Assembly (NCBI GenBank): GCA_046155615.1
Contig: JBJXFP010000133.1
Location: forward strand, 29,036-93,035
Length of the DNA stretch: 64,000 nucleotides
Origin: JANNVZ01 sp046155615
Lineage (GTDB): Bacteria; Bacteroidota; Bacteroidia; Flavobacteriales_D; Sanyastnellaceae
Direction of reading: 5' to 3'
Position 1 is the first letter of the stretch; every line of letters starts with the position of its first letter. Position numbers and translations under genes: made by a program. The notes beneath the pieces are model-generated. The model was not told where the DNA came from, ran no database searches, and saw nothing but the letters and a program-made list of their open reading frames with translations. Below, piece after piece: positions 39,001 through 47,661 of this stretch.

Positions 39001-42000
39001 TTGTTATTTACATCTGTAACTGTCCACAGTACATTGGTGGTGCCAACGGGATATGTTGATGAAGCATTGCTTGTACCTGTGTAATCGTTGATGAGGGAAG
39101 CAATACCACAATTGTCATTCACAAATGGAATGGACACTACCACAGATGGGTCGCAATTATCAGTGACTGCAATGTTTTGATTGCCGCTGCAATTGATGTT
39201 TGGAAATTGATTGTCTGAAATGAATACTGTTTGCAGGCAATTGGCGGTATGATTTGCAGCATCAGTTGCGATCCATTCAATAGTGTGTGTTCCTATCGGA
39301 AAATTTCCATTGAAAAATCCCAAACCATTTGGATTGGCAGGCAAATAGGGACTATCGTGTGTAAGAACCACGCCTGAACAATTGTCAGAGTACACGGGTT
39401 TCAAAATACTCAATGATGCAACACAAGTACCGGCATTTGCATTGGCACTGATGTCAACAGGACATGCAATGATCGGATCCTGATTGTCAATCACAACTAC
39501 ACTTTGCGTGCAGGAAACAGTGTTGCCAGCCGCATCACTCACCTGCCAGGTAATGACAGTAGTTCCTACTGGGAAGAAAGTTGGCAAACCAGAAACACCA
39601 TTTACTGATGCCTGTAAAGTGGCTCCACTGCAATTGTCAGAATATGCAGGTGGTGTGATACTCGAAATGTTTCTTCCACATGTTCCTGCATTGGCATTGC
39701 GTATCAAATTACTACTGCAGGTGATTAGCGGCAGTTCATTGTCAGTGATGGTGATGATGTGAGAACAAGTACTGGTGTTGCCATCTATATCAGTAGCGCT
39801 CCATGTGATGGTATGACTGCCTACCGGATAAATACCTGAAGCATCATTTGCACTTGTGCCATAAGTAGAGTTGTGTATAGCATTGATTGGCACAGCTTGA
39901 TCATCAGTAACAGATGGCACCACTATGGAAACATACTTGCCACATGTACTGGCAGAAGCAGATGCGGAAAAATTCTCAGGGCAATCAATAACAGGAAATT
40001 CGTTGGAGTGAACCACAATTGATGTGTTGCATGTGGCCACATTACCAGAATCATCAGTTACTGTCCATAGCACATTGTGTGTGCCAATGGTGTAGTTGCC
40101 ACTTGCCGCAGGCTGTGGCAAAGCATCAACAAGAATGCTGAGAGTGTAGTTGCAATTTTCTGTGATAACCGGATTGGGTACGTTGATGTACACTGTGGTC
40201 ATTGCTAATGCAACAGATGCGGAAATATTTCCGGCACATACTATTTGTGGTGCTATATCGTCAATCAAATACACAGGAAATGAGCAGATGGTATCGTTGC
40301 CATGTGCATCCATAGCTTCTATTGTCACTATATCACCATCATAAGTTATGCTGCCGGCTCCCGGTGATTGGTAGACGTAAGCAAAAGGTTCGTTGCAGTT
40401 GTCATAAATACTGAGTGTGCTGAGGTAGTCAGGTAGATACGCATTGCAGTTGTCATCCATAGTCAACGTGTCAGCAGCAGGACATACTATAATCGGATTT
40501 TCAACATCAAGTATGTCAACCAGCGTAGTGCATGTGCCTGTATTGCCACTCTCATCGGTAGCTGTAAAGGTGACCAGAGTCTGCCAGTGCGGATATACAT
40601 CGCTTGCATTTGAAGTTCCGTTGTAGTCGTTGCTGATGGTGCTTATGCCACATTCATTTGTGACTACAGCCAATGGCACTATTGCGGTTCCTTCGCACAG
40701 ACCAGGCAGGTTGTATCCCTGCACATATGCTTCGCATTGCACCACAGGCGGAGTGTTGTCAGTGATGCTTAAAAATACTATGCAACTGTCCAAGTTGCCT
40801 GCGGCATCAAGTGCTTTCCATACTACCGAGGTAGTGCCAATGGGATAATATGCAGAAGCATCATTGGTACCGTTGTAGCCGTTGTATATGGAATCAACCA
40901 CACAATTGTCTGTAGCTATTGGTGTTGGTACATCCACCCACCACATACACGGGTCAGTGGCATTTGCATTTAAATCATCTGAGTAGTAACTGATGTTGGC
41001 TGTGCAAGTCAGTTGAGGAGATTGTACATCAATTACATTGATGCTAAATGAACATGTATCACTGTTGCCACTTAAATCAGTAGCTGCAAATTCAAGTTGG
41101 TGCTGGCCCACATCGTAATAATCCGTGAGCACAACATCATCCAATTCCACTATATCAATCAGACTAATGTTTACGGCATCGATGGTGAGAATAGTAATTC
41201 CACCTAAGCATTCAAATTCTAATAAGAATGGATGTAGTTCAGTGCCCGACTTATCACTCCACATACCAGCTTGTATCTGATTAGTGCACACAAAATCTTC
41301 GTTTCCGGTATTGTCAGGTTGACCTGCTAACCAACTGTTGTATGCGAATGGTTCACCCGTTATCCATTGGTAATTTCCTTCTTGCGCTGCATCAGTTAGT
41401 CCTATCCAGTAGCGCGAATTGGTTGGCATGAATGCATTCTCAGCCGCAGTGGTTAATGTAGCTAAGTGTCCGCCTGTGGCAAGTGCCATGTTGTATGCCA
41501 CATTCCATGTATGGTTACCGTTTGATTTGTAATATGTATGTCCGCCTTGTGTGCCAATCAATGTGTAGCCAGGCATAAGGCCTGTGGTGCAACTACAGTT
41601 GTCAGCAGATATAATGTTGGTGTTGAAGTATGCACCACACATATCCGGTTCGTTGCTTAGGTCCATATCACCGGGGCAGTTGTTGATAGTAGGCGGAGTT
41701 GCATCAAGCACGATTGCATTAAAAGTGCAAAAGGTGTTCAGGCCGGCATCGTCAACGGCTTCAATAAAGATGAGCGTGTTCCAGCGTAGTATGGTGCCCG
41801 GTGCTGGATATTGGTTGAGCGTGAGTACAGCGTTGCAGTTGTCAGTAAAGCTTGCTAATGCGCGGTAGTCTGGCAATAGCACTTTGCAGTTTTCATCTAA
41901 ATACAATGTCTGATCTGAAAGACAACTCACGGCTATGGGTGCTTCAGTATCAGTGACAGTTACACTGAATGAACAGGATGATGTGTTGCCATATACATCG

Positions 42001-45000
42001 CTAGCCTGGTAGCTCACATTGGTAAGGCCTACAGGAAATGTCTGTCCTGATGCGATACCGGAAACCATCGTTATTGACGGACAATCAAATTCAATGATGA
42101 ATTGAGAAGAGGTTGCTAAGGGCTGGTCATCCCACTTGCCTGCACCAAGTGCATTCATGCGCACATAGTCATCGTTGGTTGCGTTGTCGGGTTGTCCGGC
42201 TGCCCAGTTGTTGTAACCAAAGGCTTCACCATTGGTGCTTACAAAAAGCGCTTCAGTTATACAGTCAGCATAACCAAGCCATGTGATTCCGGCAGTGCTC
42301 AGAAACATATTTTCAGCAGCGCTGCTCACCGTAGCCAGATGAGCGCCCTGCGCTTGTGCAAGTGCATTGGCATTGGCCCAGGTAGTGCTCAGCAAACTTT
42401 TGTAGTATTTATGTCCATTGTGTGTACCAATGAATGAAAAACCGGCAATTGATCCGGGAGCATTGCATAGCGCACAATTGTCAGAAGCCCCAGGCATGGC
42501 ATAGGAGACCACTGCACCACATGTTCCAGTTTCGCAATTCACTATCAGGTTTGCTGGACAGCTTATGACCGGTGGAGTAGTATCATTTACAGTAACTGTA
42601 AAGGTGCAGGCATTGCTGTTGCCAACGGCATCTGTTGCAGTCATTGTCACTTGTGTTTGGCCTGTATTGAATATTTGTGTGCCGGGCTGATTGATACCTG
42701 TGGTGTTGCTTTGGGCTATCGTAGCACCTGCAGATGTCCATGTGAGTTTTGTTACTCCGCAATTGTCAGTGTAGGCTATGTTGGGTATTGCAACTGACGC
42801 GCTGCACGAACCACTTGCGCTATTCACACTAATGTTTCCAGCACATACCAGTGTCGGGCTTATGTTGTCATTTATCGTAATGCTGTACGAGCATGAATTG
42901 CTGTTACCTGCTGCATCAGTAGCAGTGTAAGTAACAGTGGTAATGCCCGAATTGAAAGTATAAGTACCAAGCAGATTCACTCCTGTGTTCACAGAAGCTG
43001 AAGTAGTTGCTCCGCTCAAAGTCCATGTAAGTTTTGCTACACCGCAATTGTCAGAGTAAGTTGGATTCACCGTAGAAACACTCTTGCTGCAACTACTTAT
43101 GCTGGTGGTTAAAACCAAAACACCATTGCATGAAATGATAGGTGGTGTGGTATCGTTCACCTTTACACTGAAGCTGCAGTTTTCCGTATTACCAGCAGCA
43201 TCGCTGGCTATGAAACTGATGTAAGTGGTACCGGCATTGAAGGTATAGTTTCCTATTTGATTGATGCCACTTGTAGCTGATGTATCTACTGTAGCGCCCG
43301 TCATAGTCCATGTCAGTTTGGTTACTGCACAATTGTCTGTAGCCAAAGTTGCAGGCACATTTACCAAGGCATTGCATGAAAAGGGCGAGGCACTTACAGT
43401 CAAGTTCGAGGGGCAGGTGATATCAGGATCATCGTTATCCGTTACTGTAATTGTGAATGAGCATGAAGAAGAATTGCCATACTCATCGGAGGCAGTGTAG
43501 GTAACTGTTGTATTGCCTTCAGGAAAATCGCTGCCACTTGACAATCCACTCGTGAGCAGAAGAGTTGGACAATCGAATTCTACAATGTATCTGTGCAATG
43601 CGAACGGCAAGTCGGCACTCCATTGTCCGCCACCTGCTGTGTTTATCACTGCATAGTCATAGTTGCTGCCTGCCGTAAAAGGTTCTCCCGCAGCCCAATT
43701 TGTTATGGCTGTGCTCTCACCGTTGGTCAACTTCCACACCCCTTCATTGGCCACATCCGTCAGACCTGTCCACAATATTTCAGATGTATTTGCATCAATA
43801 AAATTATTCTCCTGTACAGTGCGAAGTGTAGCAAGATGACCCCCCAGATTGTAAGCAAGTGAATCGGCAACAGACCATGTAGCCATACCGTTGCTGCGGA
43901 AATATTTGTGGTTGTTGAATGTGCCCAGATAAGTATAGCCCGGAATGCTGTTGCCATTGTAGCAATTGCCACATGCAGGATTTACGTTAGGAACATTGTA
44001 GCTGATACCTGCGGCACATTCAGCGCTGCCACCTGAGCCTGTGTTGGCGCTAATGTCCGTCTGACAGCCGCTCAGTTGCGGATTGGTAGTTGGCACCGGT
44101 ACTACTGCTATCCAAGTGGTGGTGCTATTGCCCGAAGCATCGGTAGCTGTCAGGCTCACATGTATTGTACCCATTCCAGACACTGCCGAACCCGGCACTG
44201 GGTTTTGTATCACCACAAGGCTCGAATCCGCAGTGCAATTGTCAGAAGGCGCGAACAAGCTTCGGTAGTCAGGCAAGGTGGCCGTGCAGTTATTGCCCAA
44301 ACTCAAAAGCTGGTTGCCCGGATTGATTAGCACAGGAGAAATGTTTTCTGAAACCACCACAGTGCCTGAACAGAGCACAGTACTGTTGGCATAAATGGTA
44401 ATGGAATGGATGCCAACACCGAGCAAAGCATTAGCAGCAGGCGATTGCTTATAGCTGATACATGCACATGCTTCAGGCACTATGCTACTCACAAAGTCAG
44501 GCATCGCTGCACTGCAACCTGTGGCAGTCAGATTTACTACCAGCGGACATGCAATCAGAGTAGTTGTGCAGCAATAGTGAAGCATCTCCGGTGTATTGTT
44601 CATGTAGCACAAGTAGCTATCAGCAGAGAAGTTGGTAACACCCTGGTTTGCATCCAGATTACCGGCACTCCATCCACAATACACTATTTCATTGCCTTTG
44701 CAAATGGCCAGATCAGTGGCTCTGTCCTCGCTTAGTGTGTTGGTGGTGGTGTGTATCTGGTAGTTGCCATTTTTGTCCAGCACCAGTATGAAAGAAGCAC
44801 CCGCCACATCCACCGTGATGATGTTGCCATCCAAAGTTGCAACGTTGGCAGAAGTACCTGCCAAATAAATATTTCCAAGCTTATCAGCCACTAGGGATGA
44901 TGGCCGCTCCAATTCATTGAGCGAAACACTGCTCAACATTTTGTACCAGATGCCTGCACCGCTCGACTTGTTATAGCGGGCAATGAAGATATCCTGATTG

Positions 45001-46082
45001 CCATTGGTGGCTGCTGCTGTGGTGCCAGTGCCTTCCCATGTAAGTGATGTTCCTGCTAATGCAGTGGCATAAACCCCGCTGCAATCTGCGGCTATGCCCA
45101 TGCCTTTGGCAATATCACCATTGTGCAGTTGCCTGCGTATCCAGTTTATTTTTCCATCAGAGGTGATGCTGCCGAGTACATAGTCTGAGTCCACTTCAGG
45201 GCTGCTGGCAGTGTACAGTGCATTGCCTGCTGCATAGTTGGTTGAATAGTCGATTCCGAATTGTAAACCTTCGAATGATGCAATGAAATAAAGGCTGTCA
45301 TTGTAGCTGGTGATTGCATAATGACTGTCTTGTGGCAACAGATTGTGATCATAGTCCTCCTCTTCACTGCCACCTGCTATGAGCCATTGGGCAGAACCAT
45401 CGTACATGTATTTAGTGATAAATACATCTTCATCATAATTTGATTCCGGAATGTTCACTTCCTGAATCATTGCATCCGGATCCGATTCGTAAGTACCAAT
45501 GGCTGCCACACCATCGCAAAGTGCAGTTACACCAAAATACTTTTCGTTATTTGAGGAATACTCTCTTCGTGCCCAAAGCAAAGCTCCCGCTGTATTGTAG
45601 CATACCATGAAGGCATCGGTGGTTAAGGCACCACCGCCATCATCAGCAAATGCTTGTACAGAGCCTGACATGGTGTTGAATGAAACATCTGAAGAATAAT
45701 ACCCAACTGCATAAATGTTTCCATCCTGCCCTACAGACAGATCCAGCACCTGGTCATCACCCACGCCTGCGATGCTCACGGCCCATAGTACCTGGCCGTT
45801 CATATTCATTTTAGCCAGATAACCATCCAGCCCGCCAGATGCACTTATGCTGCTGCTGCCGCCTGCGGCAAAAACAAACGAAGAGAACATGGCTGCACTG
45901 AGGTTGTTAGCCGAGCCAGCCACATAGATAAAATTGTTCAAAGTATCTGTGGCAATGCATTGTGCGAAGTCGTCACCATTTTGATCGGTTTGATTCAGCC
46001 AGGTTTGAGTAAGGCTTTGAGCTGAGCCAGACACCGCGGCCAATAGGAGCATGAGGGATATGAGCAGATGCCTGCGCGACAT
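32778..46082 (-). CDS. Giant HYR/C-type-lectin adhesin with type B T9SS tail (SprB-like)
   Basis: A 4,434-residue surface protein. The frame is open to 46217, but the ATG at 46082 starts a proper signal peptide (MSRRHLLISLMLLLAAVSGSAQ). Order of parts: a beta-propeller region of SBBP-like repeats (about 44580-46010; NFIYVAGSAN, GNIYLAGTSAN); about 37 HYR-like modules of 80-95 residues (about 33770-44560), three of them carrying an inserted C-type-lectin-like domain; Ig/PKD-like domains; and a C-terminal gliding-motility-associated type B sorting domain with IPNGYSPNADGVNDGF and VYNRWGQLVYE. Such proteins are exported by T9SS and can act as mobile adhesins. The next gene encodes a SprF homologue. 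The adhesive target is unknown; lectin domains suggest glycans. Confidence 0.92.
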   Translation of the reverse strand: MSRRHLLISLMLLLAAVSGSAQSLTQTWLNQTDQNGDDFAQCIATDTLNNFIYVAGSANNLSAAMFSSFVFAAGGSSSISASGGLDGYLAKMNMNGQVLWAVSIAGVGDDQVLDLSVGQDGNIYAVGYYSSDVSFNTMSGSVQAFADDGGGALTTDAFMVCYNTAGALLWARREYSSNNEKYFGVTALCDGVAAIGTYESDPDAMIQEVNIPESNYDEDVFITKYMYDGSAQWLIAGGSEEEDYDHNLLPQDSHYAITSYNDSLYFIASFEGLQFGIDYSTNYAAGNALYTASSPEVDSDYVLGSITSDGKINWIRRQLHNGDIAKGMGIAADCSGVYATALAGTSLTWEGTGTTAAATNGNQDIFIARYNKSSGAGIWYKMLSSVSLNELERPSSLVADKLGNIYLAGTSANVATLDGNIITVDVAGASFILVLDKNGNYQIHTTTNTLSEDRATDLAICKGNEIVYCGWSAGNLDANQGVTNFSADSYLCYMNNTPEMLHYCCTTTLIACPLVVNLTATGCSAAMPDFVSSIVPEACACISYKQSPAANALLGVGIHSITIYANSTVLCSGTVVVSENISPVLINPGNQLLSLGNNCTATLPDYRSLFAPSDNCTADSSLVVIQNPVPGSAVSGMGTIHVSLTATDASGNSTTTWIAVVPVPTTNPQLSGCQTDISANTGSGGSAECAAGISYNVPNVNPACGNCYNGNSIPGYTYLGTFNNHKYFRSNGMATWSVADSLAYNLGGHLATLRTVQENNFIDANTSEILWTGLTDVANEGVWKLTNGESTAITNWAAGEPFTAGSNYDYAVINTAGGGQWSADLPFALHRYIVEFDCPTLLLTSGLSSGSDFPEGNTTVTYTASDEYGNSSSCSFTITVTDNDDPDITCPSNLTVSASPFSCNALVNVPATLATDNCAVTKLTWTMTGATVDTSATSGINQIGNYTFNAGTTYISFIASDAAGNTENCSFSVKVNDTTPPIISCNGVLVLTTSISSCSKSVSTVNPTYSDNCGVAKLTWTLSGATTSASVNTGVNLLGTYTFNSGITTVTYTATDAAGNSNSCSYSITINDNISPTLVCAGNISVNSASGSCSASVAIPNIAYTDNCGVTKLTWTSAGATIAQSNTTGINQPGTQIFNTGQTQVTMTATDAVGNSNACTFTVTVNDTTPPVISCPANLIVNCETGTCGAVVSYAMPGASDNCALCNAPGSIAGFSFIGTHNGHKYYKSLLSTTWANANALAQAQGAHLATVSSAAENMFLSTAGITWLGYADCITEALFVSTNGEAFGYNNWAAGQPDNATNDDYVRMNALGAGKWDDQPLATSSQFIIEFDCPSITMVSGIASGQTFPVGLTNVSYQASDVYGNTSSCSFSVTVTDTEAPIAVSCLSDQTLYLDENCKVLLPDYRALASFTDNCNAVLTLNQYPAPGTILRWNTLIFIEAVDDAGLNTFCTFNAIVLDATPPTINNCPGDMDLSNEPDMCGAYFNTNIISADNCSCTTGLMPGYTLIGTQGGHTYYKSNGNHTWNVAYNMALATGGHLATLTTAAENAFMPTNSRYWIGLTDAAQEGNYQWITGEPFAYNSWLAGQPDNTGNEDFVCTNQIQAGMWSDKSGTELHPFLLEFECLGGITILTIDAVNISLIDIVELDDVVLTDYYDVGQHQLEFAATDLSGNSDTCSFSINVIDVQSPQLTCTANISYYSDDLNANATDPCMWWVDVPTPIATDNCVVDSIYNGYNGTNDASAYYPIGTTSVVWKALDAAGNLDSCIVFLSITDNTPPVVQCEAYVQGYNLPGLCEGTAIVPLAVVTNECGISTISNDYNGTSNASDVYPHWQTLVTFTATDESGNTGTCTTLVDILDVENPIIVCPAADTLTMDDNCNAYLPDYLSTLSIYDNCNEPFAYVYQSPGAGSITYDGDIVTIEAMDAHGNDTICSFPVYLIDDIAPQIVCAGNISASVALAMTTVYINVPNPVITENCNYTLSILVDALPQPAASGNYTIGTHNVLWTVTDDSGNVATCNTSIVVHSNEFPVIDCPENFSASASASTCGKYVSIVVPSVTDDQAVPINAIHNSTYGTSANDASGIYPVGSHTITWSATDIDGNTSTCSHIITITDNELPLITCSSNLIRNANAGTCGRNISSITPPAYSDNCSGATLQASVNGVSGLPTFFPVGTTVITWQVSDAAGNTVSCTQSVVVIDNQDPIIACPVDISANANAGTCVASLSILKPVYSDNCSGVVLTHDSPYLPANPNGLGFFNGNFPIGTHTIEWIATDAANHTANCLQTVFISDNQFPNINCSGNQNIAVTDNCDPSVVVSIPFVNDNCGIASLINDYTGTSNASSTYPVGTTNVLWTVTDVNNNTNNCSVNITVSDVTPPELVCASDTTVFTIGSCEASVSLTTPQADDVCGIASLVCNHPSLLFPIGTTLVQWTATDVHGNTSSCLQQVIVLDAEAPSIICPQDTTYITDWNTCMSEHLIVSPTVGDNCSVSTLTCSIADTVNLYAFDIGITQVEWIVTDVSGNYAACTQNINVMDVQVPELTCADTIHAVTSPSACDAWVTMPTAVATDNCAMSMVWNEVNNTNDASGTYALGNTQVIWHAEDVAGNTSTCISIVSVKDIAPPSLVCVDELNIYLDDNCNAYISDYTGSLGVTDNCDAMPVTTQWPMNVLWSGEPMIQFTASDAWGNLNICNVPLQVWDTIRPVVSNCPQDVFRNFDSNCSYIVPDFISELGIAFADNCSATLSVQQNPPVGSLLFDEENTVYITASDAEGNMQSCTFNLNLSDNESPEIICSDDFNIVADANCTALLPDYKDFVITNDNCGVTDILQSPAPGFLIDDDTEVTLIAYDEAGNTDSCTFTVELEFLQPPSIVCPLDISISVDSALCGANVNPGMPVVSEVCGAFTISASMFDATMGSGFYDVGIQTLIWMVVDENGNSSSCQQIIQVKDLEAPLFDCLSNIQVPISINCTYSIPDLTQLINATDNCAVQSIVQSPVPTTIANGNQWVDIMVSDYNGNYTACQVLLQPVDTIAPLVLQCADTLYRSVGIGCEYVMEDFTTLVQATDNCNVNMTVVQSNTGDIYQLADSPVQVLFNISDLAGNLSQCSAVVVLVDDTSPVLSCPQNVSVSTDTIQNFATMNIANPVANDNCSLTLLTWSLSGATVATSGTTGINFIGSHVFNLGTTVVQYIATDAVGNMNNCSFTVDVIDTEIPLIDCVNSIEQSTDESLCTAWIDVASPVISDNDGVASLTNDFNGTSEASGNYIQGTTQVIWTVTDNAGNQNTCTTQVVVTDLELPQITCTSNLLAQADADQCGLSLILQIPVATDNCSVVNVASDHPSSFYDVGTTLVTWTATDGSGNVDTCQQLVEVADTQDPIAICSGNMEVSTTDGLCSALVQVPAPIYDDNCAVLSKVNSFNNTNDASGNYPIGTTTVWWTVTDVNGNTSQCSQNVTVTDGELPQIVCPDDAEAYITTGCQAWLDFDAPVVDDNCSSPSFTHNYQAAISNINSSAFYPLGTTQVVWTVTDAANNTNTCIQTIMVYDVADPVMPCPEDILVYTDGSEDSLYLNIPVFAPTDNCSVINFYNNYTGTWNASANYPVGSTLLEWYADDASGNSVVCEQQIIVMDTLTASTLCNSYYAENDDQLCGALVQTALPLVESSGSYTMMNDYNNTSLPISAFFDVGTHYIQWTVTEWDGGISTCIDTVTVADVQVPQVLCTDSVFVFAEQGMCGANVIIDQPVVIENCGYGLINTYNGFEVASDFYPMGATTLQWIAIDTYGGFGNCIQVVVVQANTYEPMQCPGDQQLQPGTEGVFNLPDYTTMVDYGADCPYSITQWPEANVELQGNVQVTLFAMIQSELVDSCTFTVLIDLSDSITFNCPDLDITLGLNSMCEAVIGDYSALIDSSQIQSLSAYTIHQLPAVGNVWNGEQQVLMWISNVLGQSSDTCAIDLITADTTAPWLQQVGDTTIYLSGGFCETMFFTNFADAFDNCDAGVQIGIVNDPGVWFTAGQYQMGYFAIDDAGNTSDTLYYNLSVVDNNANWFVPLDTNYYETCDINFIYPQVYVTNCAQQLIPAVDISTALQPGVNTITFVSGAPGSENYYTYTVEVSVPPVIEWVVADEICVMNATMSVAATTDAMYEIIISGIGVNQVLVNHQLIPSDFGAGTYTLILDVLSDICFNDLTQEINILPAPSINFGDDEIDVCALTAYTTISAQAGQWSWTSSPGISFVQTGNMIEITADTYGDFELTAMMGSDACTAMDTLIIHYWQPPLTPDAGPDQTVHIVSEVLLSANNFGEQATGWIVAEGSGIFQDEWSLNTTVSELTLGENQFVITNLNGACSASDTVTITLYGLQIPNGYSPNADGVNDGFEIPGIENLEMAALSVYNRWGQLVYENNKYQNEWQAQNKEGEQLPDDTYFYELILSGETHHGFVVIKR
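41205..41575 (-). other. C-type-lectin-like domain 3 inside a HYR module
   Basis: About 122 residues with GYTLIGTQGGHTYYKSNG, GGHLATLTTAAENAFMP, YWIGLTDAAQEGNYQW, NSWLAGQPDN and FLLEFECL. It also carries QPD. Confidence 0.85.
42080..42450 (-). other. C-type-lectin-like domain 2 inside a HYR module
   Basis: About 122 residues with GFSFIGTHNGHKYYKS, QGAHLATVSSAAENMFL, WLGYAD, YNNWAAGQPDN and FIIEFDCP. The QPD tripeptide is typical of galactose-type CTLD calcium sites, though the other ligands cannot be verified by eye. Confidence 0.85.
43565..43945 (-). other. C-type-lectin-like domain 1 inside a HYR module
   Basis: About 125 residues: GYTYLGTFNNHKYFRSN, then LGGHLATLRTVQENNFI, ILWTGLTDVANEGVWKL, NWAAGEP and a final HRYIVEFDCP. 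These are CTLD landmarks (GGHLAT, W.GL.D, W..GEP, FEC-like). The host HYR module resumes directly after it. Confidence 0.85.
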
Positions 46083-46266
46083 ACCTTGTGGCGTTAATTC
46101 CTTATTTATTACAGGGAATATGATAGGGGCTAAGTATTTATAGGGTCGAGTAGAAAAATGTCTTGAACGGGTTGAACACGGTTCAGGTTTCAACCAGCTA
46201 TGGAGGAAGGCCAACATGATGCCTTCGTGATACTTTTACCACCAGTTATCTAATCCATTTCTAATT

Positions 46267-47661
46267 GTGACTCTAATCAAATCCATTTCGGGCATACGCG
46301 GTACCATGGGCGGTGCTGAAGGCGAAGGCCTCACTCCCATCGACATCGTAAAATTCAGCGCTGCCTTTTGCAGCATGATGCAGTCCAAGAACAAACGCAC
46401 AGACATTCAGATAGTAGTGGGTCGCGATGCGCGAACCAGCGGCAGCATGGTAAATGCACTGGTATGCAACTCCCTGATTGGCATGGGTGCGCACATTATT
46501 GATTTGGGTCTTACCACAACTCCTACGGTAGAGATAGCAGTACCTATGGAAAAGGCCCATGCCGGTATCATACTTACCGCAAGCCACAATCCCGGACAAT
46601 GGAATGCACTGAAACTGCTGAATGAAAAAGGCGAATTCATATCAGCCAGCGAGGGACAGACCATGCTTCAGTTGGCTGAAAGCAGTGCGATGAGTTTTGC
46701 CACAATAGATCAACTCGGCAGTATTCAACTCAAAGATTACCTGCAAATACACCTTGACGCAATACTGAAACTGAACCTGGTGAATGTGAACCTGATCAAA
46801 AAGGCCAATCTGAAAGTAGCGGTGGATGCAGTAAACAGCACAGGAGGCATTTATGTGCCTGCTCTTCTTCATGCATTAGGTGTGGAGCAAATCGAAAAAC
46901 TCTATTGCGAACCCAATGGTAAATTTCCACATAATCCGGAGCCATTGGCCGAACACCTATCAGACATCAGTGCAATGGTCAAGGAGGAACAATGCGACCT
47001 CGGCATAGTGGTAGATCCTGATGTGGATCGGTTAGCATTTGTGTGCGAAGATGGGAGCATGTTTGGTGAAGAATACACACTTGTAGCAGTGGCTGACTAT
47101 GTACTCAGCAACACACCGGGCAACACGGTAAGCAATCTGAGTAGTACACGCGCCCTTCGCGATGTTACTCTTAATCATGGGGGCACATACACTGCATCTG
47201 CCGTGGGCGAGGTGAACGTGGTAGAGGCCATGAAACGAACCAATGCCTTGATTGGTGGTGAAGGCAACGGTGGAATCATTTATCCCGCGTCACATTATGG
47301 CCGTGATGCCCTTGTTGGCATTGCACTATTCCTAACTCATTTTGCTACAAAAAAGCTGGGCATGACTGCACTGCGCGACAGCTATCCGCGCTATGTGATG
47401 AGCAAGAACAAAATAGAACTGCAGCCGGGAATGGATGTGGATGACATACTCGTGCGTGTTCAAAGCCTTTTTCCAGATGCTCAGATAATTACTTCCGATG
47501 GAGTGAAGTTCGATTTTGCCGAAGGCTGGGTGCACTTGCGAAAGAGCAATACCGAACCCATAGTGCGTGTGTATGCTGAGCACAATTCGCGTAAGACTGC
47601 AGATGCACTGGCTGGAGAGGTTATGCAGGCAGTTCTCTCTATCGCTGCAGAAAAAGTATGA
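46267..47661 (+). CDS. glmM: Phosphoglucosamine mutase
   Basis: Interconverts glucosamine-6-phosphate and glucosamine-1-phosphate on the route to UDP-GlcNAc, peptidoglycan and LPS. The 464 residues show SISGIRGT at the start, the phospho-Ser loop TASHNPGQWNALK near residue 105, the metal loop DPDVDRLAF, the sugar-binding GEGNGGIIYP, and the phosphate-binding RKSNTEPIVRVYAE at the C-terminus. The start is GTG at 46267: it gives the exact family N-terminus, and no upstream ATG fits. Some Bacteroidota enzymes of this clade may act as phosphomannomutase, so sugar choice is slightly uncertain. It is divergent from the giant adhesin across 184 bases. Confidence 0.92.
   Translation: MTLIKSISGIRGTMGGAEGEGLTPIDIVKFSAAFCSMMQSKNKRTDIQIVVGRDARTSGSMVNALVCNSLIGMGAHIIDLGLTTTPTVEIAVPMEKAHAGIILTASHNPGQWNALKLLNEKGEFISASEGQTMLQLAESSAMSFATIDQLGSIQLKDYLQIHLDAILKLNLVNVNLIKKANLKVAVDAVNSTGGIYVPALLHALGVEQIEKLYCEPNGKFPHNPEPLAEHLSDISAMVKEEQCDLGIVVDPDVDRLAFVCEDGSMFGEEYTLVAVADYVLSNTPGNTVSNLSSTRALRDVTLNHGGTYTASAVGEVNVVEAMKRTNALIGGEGNGGIIYPASHYGRDALVGIALFLTHFATKKLGMTALRDSYPRYVMSKNKIELQPGMDVDDILVRVQSLFPDAQIITSDGVKFDFAEGWVHLRKSNTEPIVRVYAEHNSRKTADALAGEVMQAVLSIAAEKV

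Larger units (their letters stand above)
33770..44560 (-). repeat. Array of about 37 HYR-like modules in the giant adhesin
   Basis: Protein-level repeat of roughly 240-290 bp per unit. A typical unit runs D.ppPiI.CP..i...a..g.C.a.v..p.p...DNC.v......ng..nasg.yp.GtT.v.wtatD..GN...C...v.v. Two subtypes alternate irregularly: one with NDASG-YPIGTT and one with LPDY-DNC-SPAPG. I counted about 37 units by eye. DNA copies are diverged, so the array is old or under selection. Confidence 0.85.

Noticed and set aside
33000..44500. Regularly spaced short repeats (caattgtc-like, about every 250 bp) resembling a CRISPR or satellite array
   Set aside because: They encode the Asp-Asn-Cys motif of HYR modules in one continuous frame; spacing is protein-module length and the sequence between is coding.
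46083..46217. N-terminal extension of the giant adhesin
   Set aside because: The signal peptide starts at the ATG at 46082; upstream sequence is the divergent spacer before glmM.
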